A DNA stretch of 64,000 nt. It comes from Phytophthora hibernalis (taxonomy: Eukaryota; Oomycota; Peronosporomycetes; Peronosporales; Peronosporaceae). Each line of letters opens with the position of its first letter. Positions within the stretch are counted from its first letter, which is position 1. The position numbers and the translations under genes are program-made. Below are positions 1 through 11,800 of the stretch, in pieces. Under the pieces are notes generated by a model. The model was not told the DNA's origin. It worked only from the letters and a program-made list of their open reading frames with translations, and did no database searches. The DNA lies in assembly GCA_012656075.1 (NCBI GenBank), contig JAAKBF010000224.1:62001-126000 (forward strand), written 5' to 3'.

Positions 1-1
1 A

Positions 2-178
2 ACGTGGGTGGCGATGCAGTACGCTGGTGTGGCTTTCGAGATTATGGACGTGCGTCGTTGCCTGGCCATTTGGAGCTCGTGGTACTTCCTCCCGCACATT
101 GTGAGTATCGGCCTGCTGGTGCTCTTCAACCTCTTCCCGCAGCGTCGCTCCACGTCGGTCGAGAAGAAAAAGCAGTAA
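2..178 (+). CDS. 3' end of a probable MBOAT-family lysophospholipid acyltransferase (partial)
   Basis: The reading frame is open from the window edge to a TAA at 176-178 and gives 58 residues. It holds two hydrophobic stretches (around AGVAFEIMDVRRCLAIWSSW and IVSIGLLVLFNLF) and ends in a lysine-rich tail (VEKKKQ). The pattern 'F..mdv..cl..WsswYF..HIv' resembles the last transmembrane region of MBOAT acyltransferases (LPCAT/Ale1 type), which remodel phospholipids at the ER. The KKxx-like end would fit an ER membrane protein. The catalytic His/Asn region lies outside the window, so the family call is an inference from the tail only. Confidence 0.45.
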   Translation, partial: TWVAMQYAGVAFEIMDVRRCLAIWSSWYFLPHIVSIGLLVLFNLFPQRRSTSVEKKKQ

Positions 179-679
179 GGCGATGTCCCGTTAGCAATGC
201 AACGTTTCGTCATTCGACGAACTCGCGTGGTGCCAAGCAGATGATGCGTCGTCTCCTGCCGATTTTGGTGAATCAATAGATCCATCCTCGTACCCATCTG
301 CTATCTCTTTCGATGCTTACCTTTATTTGCGATTGTGCAGGAGCTGGCAAGCAAGGCAGGTGTTATTTATACTGATCTGAATGAGCCCAGCGGACACTTG
401 CAGAAGCTGAGCAGTTACTGCCTCGACTGGTTTTCGTCTCCGTGGCTGGAGCAGTTGCTGGTCTCGTCATCGCCTTCGCTGCTTCACCCGCGCGTGCTCC
501 TCTTGCCGGCTTAGCCGTCGTCGATGTCGCGGAGCTGATTATCCGACTGCTTAATTGTTCGAGTTCATCGCCATACTACTGGTGTTTGCAGACGTGTATC
601 GTGCTTTTGGTGCGCTTAATTAAGAGACAGGGTGCAGTCGTATGCCGAAGAGGGTTGAAGGTGACTCGTGCTGCTCAAG
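179..679. other. Intergenic region before the tandem channel gene
   Basis: This 500 bp stretch separates the acyltransferase stop from the first usable ATG of the channel gene (680). A pyrimidine-rich TTATTTGCGATTGTGCAG at about 327-344 looks like a 3' splice site, so a 5' exon or spliced leader of the channel gene may lie here. I could not join it to a convincing coding exon. No other gene or repeat is seen. Confidence 0.4.
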
Positions 680-3600
680 ATGACTGGGATTCGACATCAT
701 CACCAGCGCATGGCCAATCCTCCCAGGAATGGGCGTGCTCTCTGGGGTGCACTCAAAAGGAATTTACCTTCATACGTCGGTCGGAGAAGGCGGGTTGTTC
801 GTCGCCCATTGAAGCCACGTGTATTTATCGACCCAGAAGCGACTGCGAAGAGGATGTGGGATCTATTACTAACCTGCCTTGTGCTATACACCACGTTGGT
901 CGTGCCATATCGAGTATGCTTTCAGGTAGAGGCGACAGGGGGCTTCGCTATCCTCGAGACTACCATGGATGTTACGTTTTTCATCGACATCGTCCTTAAT
1001 TTTATCACTGGCCTTCAGTTGCCAACCGGCGAGGTGACCTATGACTTCCGCTTGATTGTGAAGGCATATTTGCGTGGCTGGTTCACTGTCGATTTTTCTC
1101 CACCCTCCCATTCGAATCTCTCGCGAAACTATTTGGAGTGGGTAACAACGCGCAAGCTGCACTTTTGTCCGCGAAGTTGCTTCGCGGACTTAAAGTTCTT
1201 CGGCTGTTTAAGCTTGCGCGCATTCGTCGATTGGGCAAGGTTTTTGCCAACCTTGAAGACGCAGTGTACACGAACCAGAGTCTTGTGTCACTCGCTAAGC
1301 TGGCGCTCACTATGCTCTTCATAGCACACCTTGTGGCTTGCCTTTGGTACGCTGTAGGAAGAGCAGACACTGAATCATCATGGTTGATCGCTATTTCCCA
1401 CGACCCAGCGGGTCAGCTAAATGACGCCAGCTCCCTCCAATATGTCCGATCAGTGTATTGGGCTATCGTCACTATGGTACGACTTTGCTGTTTGTGTATT
1501 TATCTTAAACTGGAAACTAATCGACTATCCTGTGTTTGGTTGTTGTCGTAGACAACCATTGGGTACGGTGACATCGTGGCACACAGCAACAGCGAAAGGT
1601 TGCTGAATGTCGCTGTGATGGCGGTGGGAGTATCTTTCTTTGGTTATGTGATCGGCACGATATCAAATCTCGTAACAAATCTGGATGTTGCAGCAGCGCG
1701 ATACGATGAGCGGATGACTGTTGTGAAGGAATATATAATCTCGCGCCGCATGCCAAAGTACATCGGCAATAAGATCCGCTACCATTTCGAGTATTTCTAC
1801 CAAAATCGCTCTGTGTTTAAGGAGGGTAAGATCCTTCAGCGGTTACCATCGGCACTACGCAATGAAATGGTAAGTCGTTATTTCATGATACTGCCACTCA
1901 AACAGATTCTAATGAATGGATACTGCGTGTGTAGATCCACCACGTGCACTCGAAGATTGTATCGAGCATCAAATATTTTGTAAAATGCCCCGAGAGTCTC
2001 GTTAGCGATATCGTTATGGCAATGCGTCCGTTTGCAATGCTGAAGGACGAGTATGTGTACGTCGAACATGAAATTGCAGCGCACGTATTTTTCGTTATAA
2101 AGGGAAAGGTACAGCTAGTGAAGACAGTGAAGCGCGGGAAAGATGACATGCGTCTGTCGACCATGAGTATCGGAGACCATTTTGGAGAGGTACGTGATCA
2201 CCCAGGCAACTCATGTATCACAAACATAATAATTATTTATTGTTTGACTGATAGTTGGAAGTGTACGACCATGACCACGGTAACGGCGTGCGCATCTGCT
2301 CCGCTGTTGCAAAATCTTATTCCGAGTTGACTTTTCTTTCGCGCGATGCAATTCAGAAAATCAGTGGGTGGCGATACGTACTTCCTTTGCTTCTTCACTC
2401 TTCGAACATTTAAACTTACCTCTGTATCTGCACATGTTGCATAGGTATAAATTGGCCAGAAGTCCTGAAGCATTTTCGTGACACAGCAGCAGCCAGCTCG
2501 CAGAGCATGCGGAGGCGTGTGGACCCTTCAGTATTTAGCTCATCCAACAGACCTGCAGCGCGTGCTCCCGCATATCACAAAAGTATGGATATCCCCGAGA
2601 TGGTGATCAAATCAACCATCTTGAACAGCAAAATTACCCCTGGTAAGCCTGCTCGCGTAGCGCCTTTCATGCCATCAAACGACGTCGACCTAGGAGAGTC
2701 GAGGCCGCAGCCTATTCTAGAGGAGAGCAGTGAATCTGGTGAGCTGCCAAGTACCAGCATGGATCCAAGTATTGTCTTATACTCCGAGGCAACAACTGAG
2801 CACGAAGATTTTTCTTCACTCCAGATTGAGCGAGAACGGAACAACAACGCTTGGTTGGCTGCCCCTGAGTCAAGCGATCCACCTTCGATTCATGCGGTAC
2901 ACCCCTTGACACGACCGTTTACATCCATAGCACAGGGACGAAAACCTACGTTAGAGGCCTTACCAGGCACACCTTCGGCAAAAGCCAAACTTGAGGCCAC
3001 GGTTGCAGCATTTCACAATTTAGACTCGGTGGATCCCCGTGAAAGTCAACTTAGCGAGTTCGATCCCGATTCCAACCCACACGAGAGTGTGAACTCGACA
3101 ACTGACTTAATCTCCAAGAGTGGTGTCTACACTACACAAGATCAAGTAGCCGAGTCGCCTGCAACTCCCCAGCATCGCTATGTTCCTTCAACAGGAACTG
3201 CTAGAATGCCTGAGAGCATATCAGTACCAGTACAGCCAAGCTCCACCCCTCCAGAATTTAGTGACCAGCAAGCAGCCCAGACCGACGAGACATCTGAAGA
3301 CATTCTACTTGGAGGACGTGCATCGCTGGCTGGAGCGGCTGACGAAAACGAGCTGCACGATATGATTGTTAAAATCCGAGATTCACCGCTTGAACAGCCG
3401 AAACGCAACTTCAAGTCAGAGCGAGTGATGTTACGCGGCACATACTTGTTCCACCCTCAAGAACCAACGATCGTATCGTGGCAGTTTTTCGTGGGGCTTG
3501 GCATTATTTATTCCATTCTTGTTGTCCCTTTTCGTCTGGGCTACGACGTTGATGCGACGGGGGATGGTATGTATTCGAGATGATAATCGACGGCTTCTTT

Positions 3601-5691
3601 CTCACGGATATAGTTCTCAATTTCCGCACTGCCTACTTCGATGACGATCGGAGACTTATCTATGACCCCCGAGCACTTTTCTGGCGCTACGCTAAGGGAT
3701 GGTTTCTACTGGATCTTATTTCCACTGTGCCTATCGACGAGCTCTTCCAGTAAGTGCTTCCCAACGAGAAGTGTCGATATTTTTCTGATGTTAACTTGTA
3801 TTTACAGAGCGGCAGTGGGCACATCGAGCCAAACGTTGCACTTGTTCCCGACGAAGCTGTTGAGACTCTTCCGTATAGCACGGTTGTTGAAACTCACCCG
3901 TCTTATCAAACTTAGTCGTGTCTTCGGCCGCATTCGCGACACTGTTCAGGTAATAGTGATCTCGGCTGCAGTCGATTTACTGCAAACATTAACTCGGTAT
4001 GTTCTTTGCTTTTGCTTCATTGCAGTTGAGTCCGTCCACAGAACGACTTTTTAAGCTACTAGCGATCATGTCCGTATTCTGTCATTGGAGTGCATGTATG
4101 TTTCACGGCGTGATGATGATGAGCGAGTCTGCAGGCTATCATAGTTGGTGTGCAGACGCTTTTTCCCAAGCGAACCCCATCTCGTTGACTGTGCTGACCT
4201 CGTCCCGGTCACTGATCGCTACATCGCTGCAGTCTATTGGGCGTTCACCACGCTTACAACTGTTGGTTACGGGGATGTCAAGCCCAGCCTTCACTCGCCG
4301 TATGAGTTGGTCGTGGTGATCATCCTCATCGTTGTGAACGCTACTGTCTTTGGTTATGTCCTCTCTTCGGTCATGAGGCTTATCCAAAATCTTGACCCAA
4401 GTGATCGTGAATACCGACTCCTGATGACCGAGATGAAAGACTACCTACGAGATGCATCTGTCAGCGAGCGTCTCTGCAAAAACGTTAAAATGGTAAGTTT
4501 ATTTGATACCAGGGCGATGAACCTACTGCATCGTGTACTAAACTGATGTCCATCTGCGCTTAGCATTACCAACACCACATCGCCTGCACCAATCTCTTCC
4601 CCGAGCAAAAGGTAAGGATTCAACCAAATCATGACTATGGGGGTCGTTCAATTTACTAATGCTTGGTTCTGACGCGATGTAGCTTTTCGACAAGATGGCT
4701 CCTAGTCTGCGCTTTGATGTGGCACGCCTGGTCGCAGTAGAAACTCTGTTTGCGATCCCACTCATCACTGTCATGGAGGATGCCTTCAAGGGCTTCGTTT
4801 CATACGCTCTATTCTTGATGAAGCCCGTATGCATCCAGAGAGGGAGACGGTTTGTCGCTGTGGCAGTCCTGGAATCGATACCTTCTTTTTGGTGGAGGGT
4901 GAGTGTGACCTCTTGAACTCAAAGACTTGTGTCGGCCGCATTATCGGCGAGAACTCTGTCTTTGAGCAGTATGCTCTCATGGCGGAACCTGAGGAGCATT
5001 ACCGGACGATCTCTACCGCTACAGCTATCTCGAGCAAGTGCATCCTGTACTCGCTGACTATTCACGACTTCAAGTACGTATTGGGCATTTCCTGCTTGGC
5101 TGATGAGCTGGTAATCCGGCTTTCGGTATTGTTCTAAGTGTTGGCATGTTCACCATTTCTAGGGCACTGGAAAACGTCTCGCCAGCAGTGAGCACATATT
5201 TTTGAGCCAACTGGCATCAGTGCTGGTCGCCGACGACATGTACTCGCTTTTGCCGAACCAAAAACAATGTCCAGATCGCGCTACGCCGAGGGCAGAACTA
5301 CCGATCCGTGGCGGAGCAGACTCATGGAAGAGTAAAACTCAGGGACCTCGGCAAAGTGGCCATGGCGAACCTGTACAAGCGGCGAGGTAGCGAGTGGTCT
5401 CCCGATTTGTTGCCCAAGCAGCTGCAGATGCTGGCGGAGAAGGAACAGGCCTGTGACATCAGTGTGGCTAATGCCAACGTCAACGCCATTGCCAACCGTC
5501 AGTTCGACAATGACACCCAAGAACGAACTCTCGACACCAACTCGATGCGTGAACGGTCCACAAACTCAAATCCAGTCCCGATGGACTCAAATGGCACCAA
5601 CTTCTACAGCACCAATCAGCCCATCCCTGAAGTGTCTGAAACCTCGCAGCGTACAGGTTCCTTACGAACACACATCGTGCACGCGCTATAA
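680..5691 (+). CDS. Tandem two-unit voltage-gated K+ channel with two cyclic-nucleotide domains (frame breaks)
   Basis: About ten exons: 680-1476, 1552-1869, 1935-2189, 2255-2363, 2445-3749, 3808-3949, 4026-4492, 4564-4611, 4683-5073 and 5163-5691. Unit 1 has S1-S3, an S4 rich in Arg/Lys (LLRGLKVLRLFKLARIRR), the pore TTIGYGD, S6, a C-linker and a CNBD. Exon 5 then reads without interruption from the end of CNBD1 through a ~350-residue polar linker into S1 of unit 2 (S4 RLFRIARLLKLTRLIKLSR, pore TTVGYGD, S6, C-linker, CNBD2). The GYGD filters predict K+ selectivity in a plasma-membrane or organelle channel of the EAG/plant-Shaker type. Two chains would supply four units. Frame shifts of one missing base are needed near 1093-1097 (T5), 3559-3563 (G5), 4170-4190, 4845-4855 and 5199-5203 (T5), with one apparent extra base near 5260. 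The start ATG is the first in frame and a 5' exon may be missing. Confidence 0.8.
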
Positions 5692-5727
5692 CCTCCAAAT
5701 AGTAATATTCCATCTAAGATTTTCACG

Positions 5728-5788
5728 TTCCGTTCCCGAATTTCATCTTCCGTTCCCAAATTTCACCTTTCGCGTTCCCGAAATTTGG
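5728..5788. repeat. Three ~20 bp tandem copies in the C2CD3-like promoter
   Basis: Copies of TTCCGTTCCCGAATTTCATC lie at 5728-5747 and 5748-5767 (three mismatches), and a weaker third copy occupies about 5768-5788. They fill the short gap between the channel stop and the next ATG at 5814, so they sit in the core promoter or 5' UTR. Confidence 0.7.
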
Positions 5789-5791
5789 CGC
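5784..5791 (+). promoter_or_regulatory. E2F-like site TTTGGCGC
   Basis: The octamer TTTGGCGC matches the E2F consensus TTTSSCGC exactly and lies 22 bp before the ATG of the C2CD3-like gene. A cell-cycle input would suit a centriole-assembly gene. An 8-mer occurs often by chance, so this is suggestive only. Confidence 0.3.
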
Positions 5792-5813
5792 TTCAGTTCC
5801 TGAAAACCGCAAT

Positions 5814-8800
5814 ATGTCGCTCTCCAGGCGGTTCCTGGCGCTGCCGCAGGAGCTGGAGGGCGCGTCTCTGCCCCCGCAAGTGACAGGAGAGTGCTGCGGG
5901 GTCGTGCTGCTGTGTGTGGGCCACATTCTGGAGAGCGCCGTGAGCCCCCGACCGCTGCCCAGCGTCTCGCTCGTGCGCGTGCGTTGGTGGGGCGAGCAGC
6001 AGCCTACGAGTCTCTTCAGGCCTAGTTTACTGTCCGCTGCACATGTCGCAAACGAGGAACCGCGTGCAATTGCCATGAAATATCCCGTTAGGGTGCCACC
6101 GGAACAGCTGGTGGCCTACTTTTCTGACATGAAGGAATTGTCGCTGGACGTAATTGACCGCGGCTCTAAGAAGAAATTTGGGGAATGTAAAGTGAAATTG
6201 GATGTGGAAAATGACAATAGCGTCCTGACGGCAGAGGAGAAATTGGTGGCGCTCAGGAGGGAAGACGCGCTGTGTGAGATAAAAGCTGTTGGGCAGGATA
6301 ACGAGGTGCTGGGATATTTGGCCGTGAGCTTTGATGTGCAGTGGGGAGTTTACAAAAGAGGATGTTTTGGAACGAGCTGTTTCAGCTGCCGGCAGCTCGG
6401 CGTCGTCTGTTTCACTGCCTTCGAAGCGCGAGTGGACGAATTTTGAGGTAGAAAAGGAAGATTCTCCTCTTTTGGAGAACGAGTTGGTATCGACTGGCAA
6501 GGTGGAAATGGGTTCGAAGAGGATTGAGGTGGACAAGTCTCGAGGATCGAACGATGATTTTCAGCGTATTCAACGACTTTTGAACAAGGGACAAGCGCTG
6601 AAACAGTCTATGGAGAGAGCGGTGAAGGAAAAGGGAGGGCGGGAAGAGGACGCTGGAGAAAATATATACGAAAATGGGGCGATAAAGCAAGTTAAAGATG
6701 CCTTGATGCTGACGTCTGGCGAGGAGCTCACGACATCGATTTCGAGTGAAAATCGTACATCGCAGATAGTGTCGTTGGATGGCAAACCTCAGTTGTATTC
6801 GCCGGTGCCAATTGAATTCAATAAACGTCCAACAGGGACCAAGTATCAGACCAATACTACAGCGCGGGTGAATGCAGACTTGAATTTCAGTGTATTAAAT
6901 GAAGTCAACGCGCTATCACTGGCGTTTGAATCGCTGGAACTGGAACGCGGTTTTGTTGAAAACCAACTTCGCCAACTCCGCGATTCTTCGTCTGTTTCGA
7001 GTCGCTTCAGTCCAATCCAGATCTGTGTTTCGCACAGTGATGTGGCCTCTGTTTTGCACCATAATTCAGGTGGAACGTCGTTACCTCTTGTACATGCCTT
7101 CTCGGTGACGACGTCTTTGCGGAAACGACAATGGCATCTCGAATGCTCCAGTACAATGTTGTTAACCCGACCACCTTCTCCTGCCGATGATATCAGCAGC
7201 AGTGAAGTACCCCATCCCAGCAAGCGCGATGCGGCAAAGCGGCTAAAATTTCATGTTCGATGCGAGAATCAAAGCGATGCGCAACGCAAAAAGCGAAGGC
7301 ATGAACAGCATCTCTATCCTCGTGCATCGAAGTTTTATGATCTTGAGGGCTCTGTAGATGCTTTGACGCTGTTTTCGGTGGCTAAGGGGAAGAGAAAACA
7401 TGGGCAACAACGATTGAGCTGTTCGCTGTAGAAGGTGAACAGCAAACGGATGAAACCGAGCCGAGCAGCAACACTCGCGAAAGTTCACGAAAACACCAAA
7501 TGTCACGAAACAAAAAGGCGCTCGCCGTCGGTAGGCTTCACGTTCAGTTTTCATTTTACGACGCTAGTATCAGCGAAAGTGACAGTGCTGGAATCGAGGA
7601 GGAAAGTGAATCGCTCTTGTCATCGATAACTTCGGGCTCGGATACACTGCAGGGATATCAAAACAGGCGATCGATTCTACCTGAGCACGCTGAATTATTA
7701 CAAACAATGGAAAGAGAATTACACTCAAAATCTCAGTATGATTCTGAAGGCATGTGTTCGAGGCTACGCGGTTCAGAATTGCTTCAGTTTGGCGTGATGT
7801 TCGAAGATATAACAAACGTTAAGTTTCTGGCGTCGGGCGGTGGATATTCCCAGTCGACGATAGAAGAATCGTCTTCGAGAAAGATTGCCTTTGAAGAAGG
7901 CAGAAGTGGTGGTGGGGGAAAAAATTGGATGGACCAAGCCTTTCGCTTCATTACACAATACCGTCTCAATTCACAACACGCTCGCCTACCTCAATCAAAT
8001 TTGAGCGAACGGTCCGGCGTATGCTGAAGTCGTCGTACTGGCTGAATTCTACGTCATTGTTACAGACGGAATTCAGTGGACATGTCCACGTCTTCCAGTC
8101 TCTACTCGCTGAGGATGCAAGCAACTATTTTCGAGTGGGCATCTGGTACGCGTACGAGTTGACGTTTGATGTGTGACAGCGTCACTAACCAAAATTAATT
8201 TTGTTTTGTTCTTTGAAGATTGTCGAAGTCTGGATGCATGCCTCCAAAGAGGCCGACCGCACACTTCTAGGGTTGTCCAAATTGCCACTGAGAAAGTTCA
8301 CCGAGTTCCTAAGGTTCGTTTGCGTGTACAATAAGCTGCTATGCACGTAGCTAATTGTGAACATTTCGATGCTACTGCTAGACGTGAGGGTTCAGGTCTG
8401 CATGACTTCTGCGCTCAGTCGCTACCCTTTATTGGAGTGGATGGACGATTCCCAATTGAAAATCCTTTTAACGGCAATCATGCTGGGCATCTCCGAGCTC
8501 GGGTGTGTATAGGGACAGCTGAACAGGTATGCTTCCAGCGTTGATGCTAATCGAGTGTTTTTGTTTGATACTAATTTACTGTACTCATCCTGCCCCCTTT
8601 GTCTGAGTCAGCTACTTACGTTTGCAACAACAATTCGAGCATTTGTCAAATTCCAAGGTGTTGTACGAGGTGTGTTGTACCGGAAACGATTTGGTCGTTT
8701 TCATACGCTGCAGTCGTTTTCTCGTGATCCACAGTCACGACCACATGACTTTGATTCATACGCTATAGTTCCTGTAATGAATGAGGACACTCGCTCAGAC

Positions 8801-11800
8801 ACGCAGTCAACTGCCCCCACTCTGAACATCGCCGCAATAAGCAGAGGGCTCTCTGTTGATCTAGACGATGGATGTACCGGACTTGATGCCGATACTGGGA
8901 ATCAGCTGGAGTGTGCACCAGTTGACCTCAAGATTGGAGCTGCTGAGCAGAACAAGCGTGAAAGTTCGCTGCTTTTGCACAAGATACGATTTGATATTCG
9001 CGAATGCTGGCGAGCTATGCTACGGCGTGAAGAGCAGTCGCGTGAAAATGAAAATGCACGGCATGGTTGGAGGGATGCGTCTCTTCTGGGATGTGAATTG
9101 CAGGGCCAAATCGTGCTAATTGGTGGCAAAGGACGTCCAAGCGAGCTGAAAGGGATGCCCTTCGCGCTTTGGTGGGATGCAGCAGACACCAAGCTGAATT
9201 CTTGTTTTGTGCATGCATTTCACAAAAGGGAGCTCGGTCTTGATGAAGTGCGTGTAGATCTTCCATTGGTGGGGCCTCAAAGTCAAGTTTTATTTGCCTT
9301 GCGTGTGGAAAACGGATTTTGGAGCGCAGTCGCGTCAAACGATCAGTGGCGAGGCGCGACTTAATCTGAATACAGCTCTTGGCGGAGGAGAAACGTACCA
9401 CGAAAGCAGCCGAGTAGAAGACAGAATTGTTCTGGATGTTCCTATTAAGTGGGATTGCGAGAATAGCGAAGGTCAAATGCTTCCAAGCGTACTTCCGTTG
9501 AAGATATCTTATCACACCTCACCGGCCCCGCTTGTTTACAGAAACCCGCGAAATGGTGAAATGATGGACTCCAAGGAGGAATTTTCTGATGATATTTTCT
9601 TCGTGGAGCCCCGCCGTGACAGTGTTGCCTCATCCGTCAAGCTATTACATCCAGCAAGTATTGCTATTTCGTTTAGGTTCCTAGCTCTGGCAAACTTTGA
9701 GAACTTACTGACCGGGAATGGCCACCAAAACTGGAGCAGTGATTCGAAGGCAACAAGAACAGCGTGTTTTCTTAGTGAGATTTTGAGCGAAAACGATCTC
9801 TGTCACTCGGTTCTTCTCGAAGTCACGCTGTGCTTGGGGATGAACTTCATGAACAAGAGGGAACACTGCTAGACCACGAGAAGGGCGTTCAGGAATTTGG
9901 TGCGCATATTTTTGAAGAGGATGGGAAATGGTACAAGCGTTGGCGCTCGTCACGATTTCCTGTTCGAATGAGCGAAAGTCTGGCTAACTTTGACAAGCTG
10001 TCATCCCAACTAGCTATGCAAGCGCACATGATCCTAACCCCGGAAGTGGTAACTAACTTACAGGAGGGGTGTGCTAACGTGATGGTGCTTTTGTGGTGCA
10101 ATACATGTAATGCACCTCATGAGATTGAAGTTCAGAGGTGCCGATGGCTTCAGTTCTTTATCGTGCCCAGGGTGTTCGAGGCATGTTTCCGATTCGTGTA
10201 GGAACAGGTAAAGCCATTGCTGTCGATATGATGTTGGTATGCTGCCTTTTACTAATCCCTTTATGCCTTCCAGAATTATCTGCAGCTCGAATTGGTGTCC
10301 ATTGTTTTGTAGATCACAGTCTCCTTGAATCGTCTCGAGCCCTGTCAGACGAAGGTTCAGCGGCCAACGAAGGTAATTCACGATTTCGCGATATCAAATT
10401 GCTACCCGATGGAGGATTCGAGCGGCCACCACTGCCGCTGATGTCCCCACAAGCCCAGAAGAAATTACACGGAGCGGCATGAATTATTTGAATCCTTGCC
10501 TGAAAAAGGCCTGTGAGGTAAGTCTGCTCGTCCTGTTGCAACATAATCGAAGCCTCACAATATGGTCACTATTTTTTTTATTTACAGGTATGGATTGAAC
10601 AAGGGCGGAACATTGTGGTAAAAGAAGGCAAGACTGAACATTGTGCCTACTCTGACGCTGTTCCACGCGTGTATGCCACACTTCAAGTGAAGTCTGGAGA
10701 ATTGAACAAAAAAGTCGAGCTTCAAATTGGGACCTTGTAAAGAAAACAGGAGTGGAGGTTGGGGCGTGTCCGCAGTGGAATTATCGGGGTATTTTTGATG
10801 CGGGCGATGTTGACTGGCAAAGATTGACACTGGAAGTGTCAGTTTGGCAAAGCAACGATGAGCTACGCAATGATTCCTCTATCCTCGAACCTAGCAGAAG
10901 GATGAAGTCAGACCCCACTCTCGCAATGAAGATATTTTTGTTGGAAAAGTGCAAGTGGATTTGAGCCTTTTCTCCCGTGGTTGGCGCGATATTAATGATT
11001 GGTATCACTTACTTAACGGCCAGCACCAAAACCGAGGGCAAGTTAAGGTACATGTAAAAATATCATGGCAGAAGAAACGTTGCCTGATAAGGTACTTGCC
11101 AACACTGACGATGAGCTGTCTGGGAGCACTAGCAAATACTCGATAAATGGAGCTCGCGAGATAGACTCGGAATCAATCGCCAAGGATGAATTTGTGTCAC
11201 CGCAGCTCTCACTGGGCAATGATGTACTAGCCGCATACGAAGCACCAGAGGATATACACACTCGGTTAAAGAGCTTTCAGATGTCAGAGGAAGCTATCTC
11301 TTCGCAAAATCATGGGGCTACTAATGAGTCCGTCGTCGCGAGGGATGATCTTCAACAAATTTCTGGCAATGAGAAGGAATGTTTGAAGCCTTCCGAAACT
11401 GGTTCAGAGCTACAGGAAGCTGTGGGTGATCGAGCTACTGAAGCTGTGGAGACTAAGCCAAACTTAGTGAATGGTGTGCTGGCCGTTGATGATCGGGGTT
11501 CGGATGATACACGATCTGAAAACTATTCGTGCGCAAGTGCTGGTTCCCAGGCGAAGGGAATTGACGATGATAACATTGGTTCTGACGAAGGAGATTCAGA
11601 CAATGATTCATTAGAGATCACTACTGACTTCTTTAAGCCAATCACTCTAGCTTCGTTTGGCATTGATGAACTGGAGTTGTCACCTCTTGCAGAAGGCGAC
11701 ACGTCGTTGGACGAACACATGCACGACAAAACCGACTCAGTGGCTGTTGACGGTTTGCATCGATCTTGTGACGGAGGATTGAAAGTAAAAGGAGTGGAAT

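Noticed and set aside
442..999. 185-codon frame before and over the first channel exon
   Set aside because: It has no ATG start and no motif, and overlaps the channel S1-S3 region, which is clearly coding in another frame.
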